A DNA stretch of 64,000 nucleotides from contig CANTUV010000026.1 of NCBI GenBank assembly GCA_947685225.1, positions 56,629,501-56,693,500 of the forward strand, given 5' to 3'. Source of the stretch: Garcia nutans. Its lineage: Eukaryota; Streptophyta; Magnoliopsida; Malpighiales; Euphorbiaceae. A program made the translations under genes and the position numbers. Below the pieces are notes generated by a model, which saw only the letters and a program-made list of their open reading frames with translations, was not told where the DNA came from and did no database searches. Positions within the stretch are counted from its first letter, which is position 1. Every line of letters begins with the position of its first letter. Shown here one piece after another: positions 48,059-58,750 of the stretch.

Positions 48059-48097
<39 letters not shown>
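48019..48097. repeat. (TA)n tracts at left end of pararetrovirus
   Basis: Two TA tracts are separated by GAGAGACCGTCGCCGCATGT and a short CT-rich run. A similar island (AAGAGACAGTTGCTGCAGG) separates TA tracts at the other end, so part of this may belong to the inverted repeat. Confidence 0.8.
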
Positions 48098-48098
<1 letters not shown>

Positions 48099-48837
48099 TA
48101 GCAAAAATTTATAGGATTATTAGAGAAAACTAATAATAATAAAGATTTCTACTAAGTAACAGACAATCAGACATAAGTCTCACTTTTAAATCTAAACAGA
48201 TATTTAAATAAAATTTAAATAAATATAAAAATATAAAACACTATGTTAAAAACAAAATAAATACTTTATTAATATTTATAAATATACAAAAATATTGATA
48301 CGTGAAATTGTTATACTCAAGTGCAAATAAGAATACTATCCATTCGAATTCAGCTCCTAAATTTATATCTGGATTTTCATCCGATATACCAATAGTTCTA
48401 ATATTTATATAAAAATACAAATAATATGAAACTATGTAAAACACATATTATTGCTATATTATTTTTCTTTATACCAGGTACCACAAACTTATAAATCATA
48501 CTCATAGCCAATAGCCATTATAACCGGATGTCCAGCTTATACCAATAAATTTTTATATGAAAATACAAACAATATAATCTTTAAAATAAATTTCTGATGT
48601 ACCAGATCAGAACAGGCTGTAGATACAGAGCATACTTATTCAATACAATAAAATAAAAAGTTTAAAATACAAATTATAAATTACAAGAGAGATTTACAAC
48701 AACAAAGATACAGGTATGGAAAAAGGTATATATGTGAAAAAAAATGAAAAAAGATAATCTAAGTTTTAAAGTTCTTCAGAGCTCCTGGGGGTCGGTCTAG
48801 GAGTTGTAAAGATGTCTTCAAGCTTTAGAAATGACTT

Positions 48838-49065
48838 CTTAAATAGACAAAATGTTTTAGCTTTAAACTATTCTTGTCATATACCGGTACTATGGATAAA
48901 TAGTAACATGTTATTACTATTTTCTTTTATTGTATCTTTACGCATATAAAACTGTGGATGAATAATATCTTATCGGGGTATTATTTATTTTATTGTTGAG
49001 AACTATAGATGAACAGTTCTTCTAACTTTACTGTTAGATTTCTCTGGTGAATACTGTTGATGAAC
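48838..49065 (-). promoter_or_regulatory. Caulimovirid promoter, minus copy
   Basis: Mirror of 57410-57650. TATTTAAG lies at 48838-48846 (read on minus) and related boxes lie near 48895, 48950, 49005 and 49046. The last box reads ATACTGTTGATGAACAGTAT, a perfect dyad with 8-bp arms around GATG. Confidence 0.5.
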
Positions 49066-49099
49066 AGTATCTTGTCAGTGGGCACCGTTTTTATTGACT

Positions 49100-50760
49100 T
49101 TAGTGTGAAGGAATAAAGTTCTTTCTGCCTTTATTATTCTGACGAGTCCGAGTCAAAGTCAGACTTTTTTTCTTTTCTTTTTTATTTTTCGTTTCTTTCT
49201 TTTCTTTTTTCTTTATTTTTTCTTTTTCTTTTTTCTTTTTTCTTTTTCTTTTTTCTTTATTTTTTCTTTTTTTCTTTTTATTTTTATGGGGACAGGATCT
49301 CATAACAGTCATCTTCATTGCTAAGGCAATAATCTGATTCAAATGTCTCAGTGGAGGATGATGTCATAGATGATGATGAAGAGGGGTCAAAAGAGGAAGG
49401 GGACTTCTTTCTGCTGAAATGGGCTTTAGATGATTTTTTGAATTGAGCTTTATTCAAAGATCCAGCAAAACTAGTCCTTCGAGGCTTTATGGGCTCAGAG
49501 GTTGAAGGAATAAACTCAATCATCTATTGCATTAAGATTTTATAATCTTCAAGAGTCTTTGCGACTGGAAGAAGGGCTATATTTTGGACTCTTTGGACTA
49601 AAAAAATTAGATAGTTTAGGGTCAAAATCATCATGATTCCATTTGAGAAGTCATTGCTTTACAGTATGCTCAAATGTAGAGTTGCGAAAAGCACTCCACC
49701 AATTGATTTTAGTTTTTCTTAATACTACAGGAATATTGAAACCATATTGTATTCCAGTATCGAAATATCATTGGTATACCCAAAGAATATTAAAGGATGT
49801 TGAAAAGAGAAGAAGGTAGGAAAAATTCTTTTCAAATGGGCTTGAATTAAAGTGAGCTTTAAAATATTAGAAGGTCAATAGTATATCTTGTGATAGTAAA
49901 CGGTCTTCACTACCACAGTAATACCACCAGTCTACAAACTACATGGATAGTTTGTCAAATTTTATATTGGAATTGAAATATATCAGCCAGAAATGGGTTT
50001 GTCCAGGGTTTTTTAAAAAATAAGGCTTTTGTCAAGGCTTCAATATAATTTCAATAGTTGTAAGATGGACAATAAGAGGTTTTAGGAAGGACTTTAAACT
50101 GCACAGAGATATGCAGAGATTTATTCCATTCAAAATGATGGAGAATCCTTTTAATTTTAAAGGAGAAATAGACAATGACATCATTTTTCTTCTGATTAAA
50201 ATTATGCTTTAAAATATGAATTCAGAGTCAACAAGAATATTTAAAAAAAAATACTCTCGAGGTTTAGATAAACCATTAGCTTTAAAAAATTAACCTTTAC
50301 GTAATACAGATTCAATTATCTTCCATGAGTTCTGCTGAGCAGATCCATATTCAATAATTAATTCTGTACTAAAATAAGTTTTAGTAATTTATTCTGATTT
50401 AGAATGTTTTACTGAAAAATTTGAAAAAATAATTTGAGTTGATGGGTTTGAAACAATCAACTCGTCTTTAAAGATATTTTGAAATAGGGTTTTAGGAGTT
50501 GAAATTCTCCTATCTCAAATTGTTGCTTTAAATATGGGATCGGAGCATTCTCACCTAGAACCCCTGGAGGTGGTTTGTGTCCTATCTTTAAAAGAGCTTT
50601 AACCACTTCTGGAGATTGGGCCAGTTGGGAGATCCATTTTTTCATTTAGGCTTTTTATTCTTCCTCTATAACTATATCAGCCCAAGGCTTAAGACGTTTA
50701 GTGGTGACTTTAGTGATCTCATTTGAGTGATCAAACAAGGCTTTAGGAGATTCTCACTTT
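49100..50760 (-). pseudogene. Caulimovirid downstream ORF, minus copy
   Basis: It mirrors 55780-57345. The best-kept parts are 50645-50457 (WISQLAQSPEVVKALL) and 49523-49284 (KPRRTSFAGSLNK). A T/C-rich tract at 49165-49275 is the reverse complement of the A/G tract in the other arm and yields a Lys/Glu-rich false ORF. Interrupted by stops. Confidence 0.55.
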
Positions 50761-50799
50761 AGGATTTCTTTATCTTTGCTTTTTCTATTTTTCTTCCTC

Positions 50800-52200
50800 A
50801 TGTTTTCTGGAAAGAAATTCACGGGTTAGAAAGTCTAGTAAACTATTGTTTACTCCCTTTATAAATTCAATATCAAAATTAAAAATACTTAAAATAGCTT
50901 GTCGTCTATCAAATATTTACTTTGAAGCATGATTTTTTACATCTTTTTGTAAAACCTCTTTAGCACTTTTTTAATCAATATATAGTAAAAACTTTTGATT
51001 TAATAAATCAAATTGAAATTTTGAAATGCATAAAATAATACTCAAAATTTCTTTCTTAATAGTAGGTTTAAGTGGGTTGGACTCCAATATCCTGAATAGA
51101 ACTGGACTATGGTTTCTTTTTCCTCTTTAATTTATTTTAAAATTTCACCATATCATATATCTGAAGCATCAGTCTCAACTATTTTAGGAGCTAATGAGTC
51201 AACTATATGAAGACGGGGAATAGTCTTTACTAAGGCTTTTATTTATTTTACTATTCCAGTATGGACTTCTGTCCATGGGCTTGAGATCTTCTTTAATCTA
51301 TCATGCAATGATTTTATAGTCCTATTTAAGCTGAGATAAAATTCTATAACATAATTTAAATATTCTAAAAATCTTTGTAACTGGGCTTTATTAAGGATTT
51401 GATCAGGAAACTTATCACCAAAGGCTAAGTTTCTTTCTATAAATTCTAAAATACCGTGTTCTATATAATGTCTTACGAATCTAATCTTAGTTTGAAACAA
51501 AAATATTTTAGTTTTACTTATAACTAATCTATTTTGTTTAATTACCATAAAAAATATCTTTAAATATTTAAAACGTTAATCTATAGTTGTAGAGTAAATT
51601 AATACATCATGTATATAAACTATACAGAATTTAGTATATGGATTAAATATATCATTCATTACTCTCTGAAACTCAGAAAGTACATTCTTTAAACCAAAAG
51701 GCATAACATTTTATTCATATTGTCTAAATAAAACAGTGAATGCAATCTTATACCTATCTTTAGAGTTAATCTGGATTTGTAAAAATTCTGATTTCATATC
51801 AAAGTTATTAAAAATATTAGTTTTATATAATCTTCCTAATAATTTTTTTTTTTATTTAGAATATGATACATAATCAATTTTAAAGTTTTATTTAATGGTT
51901 TATAATTTATTGCTAATCTTGGTGCTTATCTTTCTATTTCAGAGGCCTTGTTAATATAAAATGCAGCACAAGACCATGAGCTTCTAGATTTAGTAATTAC
52001 TTTTTTATTTTTTAAACTATTTATTTCTTTTTTATAAATTTCAATCATATCAGGCGCCATCTAAATACGCCGAGCTTTAATTATAATAGATTTTTCATCA
52101 AAGCCTACTTCATTTAGTAGATCAACCATATGTTGCTTTCTATTCCAAAATGCATTTGAAATATCAGCACATAAATCCCTTTTAATTTGAAATTTTAATT
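50800..52200 (-). pseudogene. Caulimovirid reverse transcriptase and RNase H, minus copy
   Basis: It mirrors the plus-copy RT/RNase H. The longest remaining frame is 51548-51243. The active-site motif at about 51604-51615 reads YIHD, so one catalytic Asp has become His. Stops and shifts are common. Confidence 0.78.
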
Positions 52201-52379
52201 TATTAATTTTATCTTGTATAAATTTATTATTTAATTATCATTTATCTTTTATAAATGATAATTATTTTTTAAATTATAAAATTATTCAGACTTTACCTTT
52301 ATTATTGCATTTATTTGTAATTTATTTATTGAGTGAGCTTTTAATAAATTTAGATTTCTCTTTTTTGGTTTTTCTGTAA

Positions 52380-52765
52380 ATGAAAAAATAATATTTTGAT
52401 TTTTAACTTTGAAACTTACACTACCATCTTTAACAGAATAAGATATAATTAAATTCATAAATGGTAATTATAAGATTACCATATGATGAATATTAGCTAA
52501 AATAAATTTATTCTTTATTTCTAAATTTTTATCTATTATTGAGGCTTATGCTTTATCAAAAATATTTAATTTCAATTTATTTGCAGCAGATAAACTCTCA
52601 TTAGTTTTATGTCAAAATTTTTTAAGAACTAGACTAGATTTAATACAATTTAAATCAGCTCCCGTGTTAAATAAAACTATAGTTTCTATATTATAATTAT
52701 TTAAAATTTTTAATTTTACCTTTATTAAATATTTTCTTGAAATAATTTTATGTAACATAAAAATT
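52380..52765 (-). pseudogene. Caulimovirid aspartic protease, minus copy
   Basis: The motif at about 52656-52672 reads NTGAD, with the catalytic Asp replaced by Asn. The plus copy keeps this Asp but lost the Gly. The two copies have therefore decayed independently. Confidence 0.58.
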
Positions 52766-53040
52766 ATATTATTAAAAATTTTCTATTTACTTATTAAACT
52801 AATTATATTATTATTAATTTCTTCTTTATCTTATTCTTCTTCTTAATTAGAAGAAGTAAAATTCAATAAATACTTTATTATTTGAGAATCATATTTTTGC
52901 TTAATTTTTAATTCTTTTAACTCTATTTTTATTTTTTTAAGTTCTTTTTGTAAGTCATTTATGATTGACTTATTTTTTTTATTTAAAATTATAGTTAAAT
53001 CATATATCTATTTACTAGTACTAGGCAGTATTGAATGTGT

Positions 53041-53530
53041 AAGTCTTATAAATTTAGAAGATTATTATAAGAAACAAAAACCTTATAAGTCTTATAAATC
53101 TAGAAAAATTATTAATAAATCATTTAAAAGAAAAGACAAACAATTCAGATCATATAAAAATTTAACATGTTATAACTGTGGAAGAAAAGGACATACATCT
53201 AAATTTTATAAATTTGATAAAAAAAATTACAAGAATTAAATTTAGAAAAATCTATATTAAATAAAATTCATGTATTATATTTAGATTGTTCAGATTTTGA
53301 GAACTATTCAGATTCTGAAAAAATAAATCAGATAGATAATATAAGTTCAGAAACTAGCTCTGAAAATAGTAGCAAATCAATAAATATTTTAACTAAAGAA
53401 CAAGAGTTTATTTTAGAAATAATAAATTATATTAATGATCCAAAAATTCAAGAAATTTTTTTAAATAAAATATTAGAAGATACTAGTTATAAACTTAAAC
53501 ATTCAATGCTGTCTAGTACTAGTAAATAGA
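53041..53530 (+). pseudogene. Caulimovirid capsid C-terminal fragment with degenerate zinc knuckle
   Basis: A Lys/Arg/Tyr-rich stretch leads to CYNCGRKGHTSKFY. This matches CX2CX4HX4C except that the last Cys is Tyr. An acidic, Ser-rich tail follows (DCSDFENYSDSE and further), usual after the knuckle in caulimovirid capsid proteins. A stop at about 53237 and another near 53527 interrupt it. It spans the single-copy spacer between the arms. Confidence 0.65.
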
Positions 53531-53786
53531 TATATGATTTAACTATAATTTTAAATAAAAATAAAATAATAAAAAATAAGTCAACCACAAATGACTTACA
53601 AAAAGAACTTAAAGAAATAAAAATAGAGTTAAAAGAATTAAAAATTAAGCAAAAATATGATTCTCAAATAATAAAGTATTTATTGAATTTTACTTCTTCT
53701 AATTAAGAAGAAGAAGAAGATAAAGAAGAAATTAATAATAATAAAATTAGTTTAATAAGTAAATAGAAAATTTTTAATAATATAAT

Positions 53787-54235
53787 TTTTATGTTACATA
53801 AAATTATTTCAAGAAAAATATTTAATAAAAGTAAAATTAAGATTTTTAAATAATTATAATATAGAAATTATAGCTTTGTTTGACACGAAAGCTGATTTAA
53901 ATTGTATTAAATATAGTTGAGTTTCTAAAAAATTTTGACAAAAAACTAATAAGAGTTTATCTTCTGCAAATAAATCTAAATTAAATATTTTTGGTAAAGC
54001 AGAAGTCTCAATAATAGGTAAAAATTTAGAAATAAAAAATATATTTATTTTAACTAATATTAATCATATGGTAATCTTAGGAATAGTATTTATGAATTTA
54101 ATTACACTTTATTTTGTTAAAGATGATAGTGTAAGTTTTAAAGTTAAAAATCAAAAGATTATTTTTTCATTTATAAAAAAACCAAAAAAAGAGAAATATA
54201 AATCTATTAAAAGCTCACTCAATAAATGAATTACA
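53787..54235 (+). pseudogene. Caulimovirid aspartic protease, plus copy
   Basis: LFDTKADLNCI at about 53875-53905 is a retropepsin motif in which the DTGA glycine is Lys. About 60 codons on comes a hydrophobic VILGI block, as expected near the end of such proteases. Stops lie inside. It is inactive by motif alone. Confidence 0.6.
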
Positions 54236-54339
54236 ACTAAATACGGTAATAAAGGTAAAGTCTGGACAACTTTGTAATTTAAAAAATAATTTTTATTTTT
54301 AAAATATAAATAAATAAATAATTTACACAAGATAAATTA

Positions 54340-55755
54340 ATAAATTAAAGCTTAAAATTGAAAAAAAATTATGTGCTAATATTTCAAATGTATTTTGGAA
54401 TAGAAAGCAACATATGATTGATCTACTATATGAAGTAGGCTTTGATGAAAAAACTATTACAATTAAAGCTCGACTCATTCAGATGACGTTTGATATAATT
54501 AAATTTTATAAAAAAATAAATAATTTAGAAATTAAAAAGTTAATTACTAAATCTAGAATCTCATGGTCATGTGCTGCATTTTATATTAACAATGCTTTTG
54601 AAATAGAAAGAGGAAAATCTAGATTAGTAATAAATTATAAACCATTAAATAAAGTTTTAAAATGGATTATGTATCCTATTCAAAATAAAAAAAATATTAG
54701 GAAGATTATATAAAGCTAATATTTTTAGTAAATTTGATATGAAATCAGGATTTTGGCGAATCCAGATTAACCCTAAATATAGGTATAAGACTATATTCAT
54801 TATTTTATTTGGACGGTATGAATGAAATGTTATGCCTTTTGGTTTAAAGAATGCACCTTCCGAGTTTCAGAGAGTAATGAATGATATATTTAATTCATAT
54901 ACTAAATTCTGTATAGTTTATATAGATGATGTATTAGTTTACTCTGCAACTATAAATGAGCATTTTAAATATTTAAAGACATTTTTTATGATAATTAAAT
55001 AAAATGGATTAGTTCTAAGTAAATTTAAAATGTCTCTGTTTCAAACTAATATTAGATTATTAGGACATTAAATAGAATATGGTATTTTAGAACCTATAGA
55101 AAGAAACTTAGCTTTCGGTGATAAGTTTCCTGATCAAATCCTTAATAAAGCCCAGTTATAAATTTTTAGGTTGTTTAAATTATGTTATAAAATTTTATCT
55201 CAACTTAAATAGGACTATAAAATCATTGCATGATAGATTAAAGAAGAATCCAGGCCCATGGACAGAAGTCCATAATGGAATAGTAAAATAAATAAAAGCC
55301 TTCGTAAAGACTATTCCATGTCTTTATATAGTTGACCCATTAGCTCCTAAAATAGTTGAGACTGATGTTTCAGATATAAGATATGGTGAAATTTTAAAAC
55401 AGATTAAAGAGAAAAAAAAATCATAGTCCAGTTCTATTCAGGACATTGGAGTCCAACCCAATTAAACTATTTTACTATTAATAAAGAAATTTTGAGTATT
55501 ATTTTATATATTTTAAAACTTCAACCTGATTTATTAAATAAAAATTTTTTACTTTATATTTATTGTAAAAGTGCTAAAGAGGTTTTACAAAAAAATGTAA
55601 AAAATCTTGCTTCAAAATAAATATTTACTAGATGGCAAGCTATTTTAAATATTTTTAATTTTGATATTGAATTTATAAAGGGAGTAATCAATAGTTTACC
55701 AGACTTTTTAACCCGTGAATTTCTTTCCAGACAACATGAGGAAGAAAAATAAAAA
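54340..55755 (+). pseudogene. Caulimovirid reverse transcriptase and RNase H, plus copy
   Basis: RT blocks include SRLVINYKPLN near 54620, KFDMKSGFW near 54735, MPFGLKNAPSEFQ near 54835 and the catalytic YIDD at about 54919-54930. The connection and RNase H parts follow, ending with NSLPDFLTREFL near 55700, a common end of caulimovirid pol. At least ten in-frame stops or shifts are present. Confidence 0.82.
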
Positions 55756-55779
55756 AATAAAGATAAAGAAACCCTAAAG

Positions 55780-57345
55780 CTAGAATCTCCTAAAGCCTTG
55801 TTTGATCACTCAGATGAGATCACTAAAGTCACCACTAAACGTCCTAAGCCTTGGGCTGATATAGTTATAGAGGAAGAACAAAAAGCCAAAATGAAAAAAT
55901 GGATCTCCCAACTGGCCCAATCTCCAGAAGTGGTTAAAGCTCTTTTAAAGATAAGACACAAACCACCTCCAGGGGTTCTAGGTGAGAATGCTCCGATCCC
56001 ATATTTAAAGCAACAATTTGAGATAGGAGAATTTTCAACTCCTAAAACCCTATCTCAAAATATCTTTAAAGACGAGTTGATTGTTTCAAACCCATCAACT
56101 CAAATTATTTTTTCAAATTTTTCAGTAAAACATTCTAAATCAGAATAAATTACTAAAACTTATTTTAGTACAGAATTAATTATTGAATATGGATTTGCTC
56201 AGCAGAACTCATGAAAGATAATTGAATCTGTATTACGTAAATGTTGATTTTTTAAAGCTAATGGTTTATCTAAACCTCGAGAGTATTTTTTTTTAAATAT
56301 TCTTGTTGACTCTGAATTCATATTTTAAAGCATAATTTTAATCAGAAGGAAAAAGATGTCATTGCATATTCCTCCTTTAAAATTAAAAGGATTCTCCATC
56401 CTTTTGAATGAAAAAAACCTCTGCATATCCCTGTAAAGTTTAATGTCCTTCCTAAAACCTCTTATTGTCCATTCTACAATTATTGGGATTATATTGAAGC
56501 CTGGACTAAAGCCTTAATTTTTTAAAATCCTGGCCAAACTCATTCCTGGCTGATATATTTTGATTCTAATAAAAAGTTTGATAAACTACCTATGTGATTT
56601 GTAGACTGGTGGTACTACTGTGGTAGTGAAGACTGTATACTATTACAAGATATACTATTGGCCTTTTAGTATTTTAAAGCCCACTTCAATCCAAGCCTAT
56701 TTGAAAAGAATTTTTCCCATCTTCTTCTCTTTTCAACGGCCTTTAATATTTTTTGGGTATACCAGTTATATTTTGATACTGAAATACAACCTAGTTTCAA
56801 TATCTCTATCGTATTAAGAAAAACTAAAATCAATTGGTGGAGTACTTTTCGCAACTCTACATTTGAGCGTACTGTAAAGCAGTGGCTTCTCAAAAGAAAT
56901 CATGGTGGTTTTGACCCTAAACTATATGCTTCCTTTGGAGCATAAAGAGCTCAAAATATAGCCCTTCTTGCAGCCGCAAAGACTCCTAAAGATTATAAAG
57001 CCTTAATGCAATAGATGATTGAGTCTCTTCCTTCAACCTCTGAGTCCATAAAGCCTCGAAGGACTAGCTCTGCTGGATCTTCGAATAAAACCCAATCCAA
57101 AAAATCATCTAAAGCCCATTTCAGAAGAAAAAGTCCCCTTCCTCTTCCGACTCCTCTTCATCATCATCCATGACATCATCCTCCACTGAGACATCTGACT
57201 CAGATTATTATTCTAGTAATGAAGATGACTGTTATGGGATCATGTCCCCCATAAAAATAAAAAGAAAAGAAAAGAAAAGAAAAAGAAAAAGAAAAAATAG
57301 AAAAAGAAAAAAGAAAAAAAAGTCTAACTCAGACTCAGACTAGTC
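55780..57345 (+). pseudogene. Caulimovirid downstream ORF, plus copy, function unknown
   Basis: After pol, the region from KPWADIVIEEEQ is open for 116 codons to 56148, then continues in broken frames with a Trp-rich patch (WWYYCG) and ends in a Ser/Lys-rich tail with an A/G-rich tract at 57255-57330. The same ORF occurs on the minus strand in the other arm. Plant pararetroviruses often carry an extra ORF after RNase H (for example a transactivator), but I cannot assign this one by motif. Confidence 0.55.
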
Positions 57346-57409
57346 AGAATAATAAAGGCAGAAGGAACATTATTCCTTCATACTAAAGTCAATAAAAATG
57401 GTTTCCACT

Positions 57410-57660
57410 GATAAGATATTATTCATCAACGGTATTCACCAGAGGAAACCAACAGTAAAATCAGAAGAACTGTTCGTCTACAGTTCTCAATAGTAAATCA
57501 AATAGTACACCGACAATATATTATTCATCTACAGTTTTAGACGCGTGACGATACAATAAAAGAAAATAGTAACAACATATTACTATTCATTCACAGTACC
57601 TGACATGTGACAAGAACAATTTAAAGCTAAAACATTCTGCCTATTTAAGGAGCCATTTCT
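57410..57660 (+). promoter_or_regulatory. Caulimovirid genomic promoter with repeated ATTCATCTACAGTT-type boxes
   Basis: Four related boxes lie at about 57419, 57471, 57521 and 57582, about 50-60 bases apart: ATTATTCATCAACGGT, TGTTCGTCTACAGTT, TTATTCATCTACAGTT and CTATTCATTCACAGTA. A TATA-like CTATTTAAGG sits at 57641-57650, and a TGACG word lies at 57546. The same layout is on the minus strand at 48838-49065. This resembles the enhancer-plus-TATA region of pararetrovirus full-length RNA promoters. Activity is not implied. Confidence 0.5.
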
Positions 57661-57882
57661 GAAGCCTGGAGACATCTTTACAACTCCTAGACTGACTCCC
57701 AGGAGCTCTGAAGAACTTCAAAACTTAAATTACCTCCTTCCCTTTTTCTTTCACATATAGATCTTCTTCCAGACATATATCTCTACTGTTGTAAATCTCT
57801 CTTGTAAGTTATAATTTGTATTTTAAAGTTTTTATTTTATTATTTAAATAAATATGTTTTGTACCTGCAGCTTGTTCTGATA

Positions 57883-57900
57883 TGGTATATCAGAAACTTG
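57883..57900 (+). other. Possible tRNA-Met primer-binding site of the caulimovirid
   Basis: TGGTATATCAGAAACTTG resembles TGGTATCAGAGC, the minus-strand primer site complementary to initiator tRNA-Met in caulimovirids, with a 2-base insertion and substitutions. It lies about 240 bases after the TATA-like box, a plausible place. The other arm has TGGTACATCAGAAA at the matching site. Confidence 0.4.
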
Positions 57901-58380
57901 TTTTGAAGAGTATATTGTTTATATTTTCATACAAAGATTTATTGGTATAAGCTGGACACCCGGTTATAACGGCTACTGGCTATGAGCAGAATCTATAAGC
58001 CTGTGGTACCTAGTATAACGAAAAGTAATATACCAATAATCTTTGTTTTACACAGTTTCATATTATTTGTATTTTCATATAAATATTAGAACTATTGGTA
58101 TAGCGGATGAAAATCCAAATATAAATTTAGGAGCTGAAACTTGGGTGTAACAATTTCACGTATCAGTATTTCTGTATATTTATATTTTGTATATTTTTAA
58201 ATATTAATAAAGTATTTATTTTATTTTTAATATAGTCTTTTATATTTTTATATTTATTTAAATTTTATTTAAATATCTATTTAGATATAAGAGTGATGTT
58301 TATATCTGATTGGCTGTTGCTTAGTAGAAATATTCATTATTATTAGTTTCCTCTAGCGATCCTACAAGTTTTTGCTGGTA

Positions 58381-58500
58381 TGCATATATATATATATATA
58401 TAAGAGACAGTTGCTGCAGGAGGCGTGCATGTATATATATATATAGCAGGAAACGTACGTGCAATAGTATTCTTGTGCTTTTATGCATATATATGTATTA
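58381..58500. repeat. (TA)n tracts at right end of pararetrovirus
   Basis: TA tracts are separated by AAGAGACAGTTGCTGCAGG and further GC-containing islands. They parallel the left end. Confidence 0.8.
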
Positions 58501-58750
58501 TATATAATTTTTAATATATTATATTATATATTCAATATTAAAAAAATATATGGCCCGGCCCGGCCAGGCCCTAATTCGATCAGGCTCAGTTAGATTTAAA
58601 GTGGTTCGACTCAATCTGGCTTAGGACCGAACCACAGGCTGCAAAGTATAGCCCAAAAAAAAGTTAGGTCAAGTTTCGAGCAGAGGTCAAACTCTATTCA
58701 ACTCAGTCCGTGTATATTTCTAGTTGTGATCTTCTAGTTTGTTTAGACTA
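58501..58750. repeat. Right half of a GGCCCG-flanked repeat
   Basis: An AT-rich segment passes into GGCCCGGCCCGGCCAGGCCC and then words such as CAGGCTCAG and GGTTCGACTC. It is the GC-rich counterpart of 47750-47880. Confidence 0.4.

Larger units (their letters stand above)
48098..53040 (-). mobile_element. Endogenous caulimovirid, minus-strand copy (left palindrome arm)
   Basis: Read on the minus strand from 53040 it runs: end of the capsid region, aspartic protease, reverse transcriptase, RNase H, a downstream ORF, a promoter with TATTTAAG and a leader with a tRNA-Met-like primer site. No LTRs, integrase or same-strand repeats were seen, which separates it from Ty3/gypsy elements. Movement protein and most of the capsid are missing. 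Stops and frameshifts are frequent and the RT active-site motif is altered (YIHD), so the copy is inactive. It is an old integrated plant pararetrovirus; the genus is not determined. Confidence 0.82.
53041..58380 (+). mobile_element. Endogenous caulimovirid, plus-strand copy (right palindrome arm plus spacer)
   Basis: Order is capsid C-terminal region with zinc knuckle, protease, RT with YIDD, RNase H, downstream ORF, promoter and leader. From about 53499 to 58380 it is the inverted counterpart of 53040-48098; 53041-53498 is present only here. The frame is broken by many stops. Organisation suits Caulimoviridae, in which one polyprotein carries capsid, protease and RT/RNase H. The outer end stops at a (TA)n tract. 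Confidence 0.82.

Noticed and set aside
49100..49342. Lys/Glu-rich 80-residue ORF as a real gene
   Set aside because: It is the reverse-strand reading of a T/C-rich low-complexity tract within the decayed viral ORF, and the other arm shows the same tract without this frame.
48098..58380. Interpretation as a Ty3/gypsy LTR retrotransposon
   Set aside because: No direct terminal repeats or integrase were found; capsid-protease-RT-RNase H followed by an extra ORF, promoter and tRNA-Met-like primer site fits a caulimovirid better.
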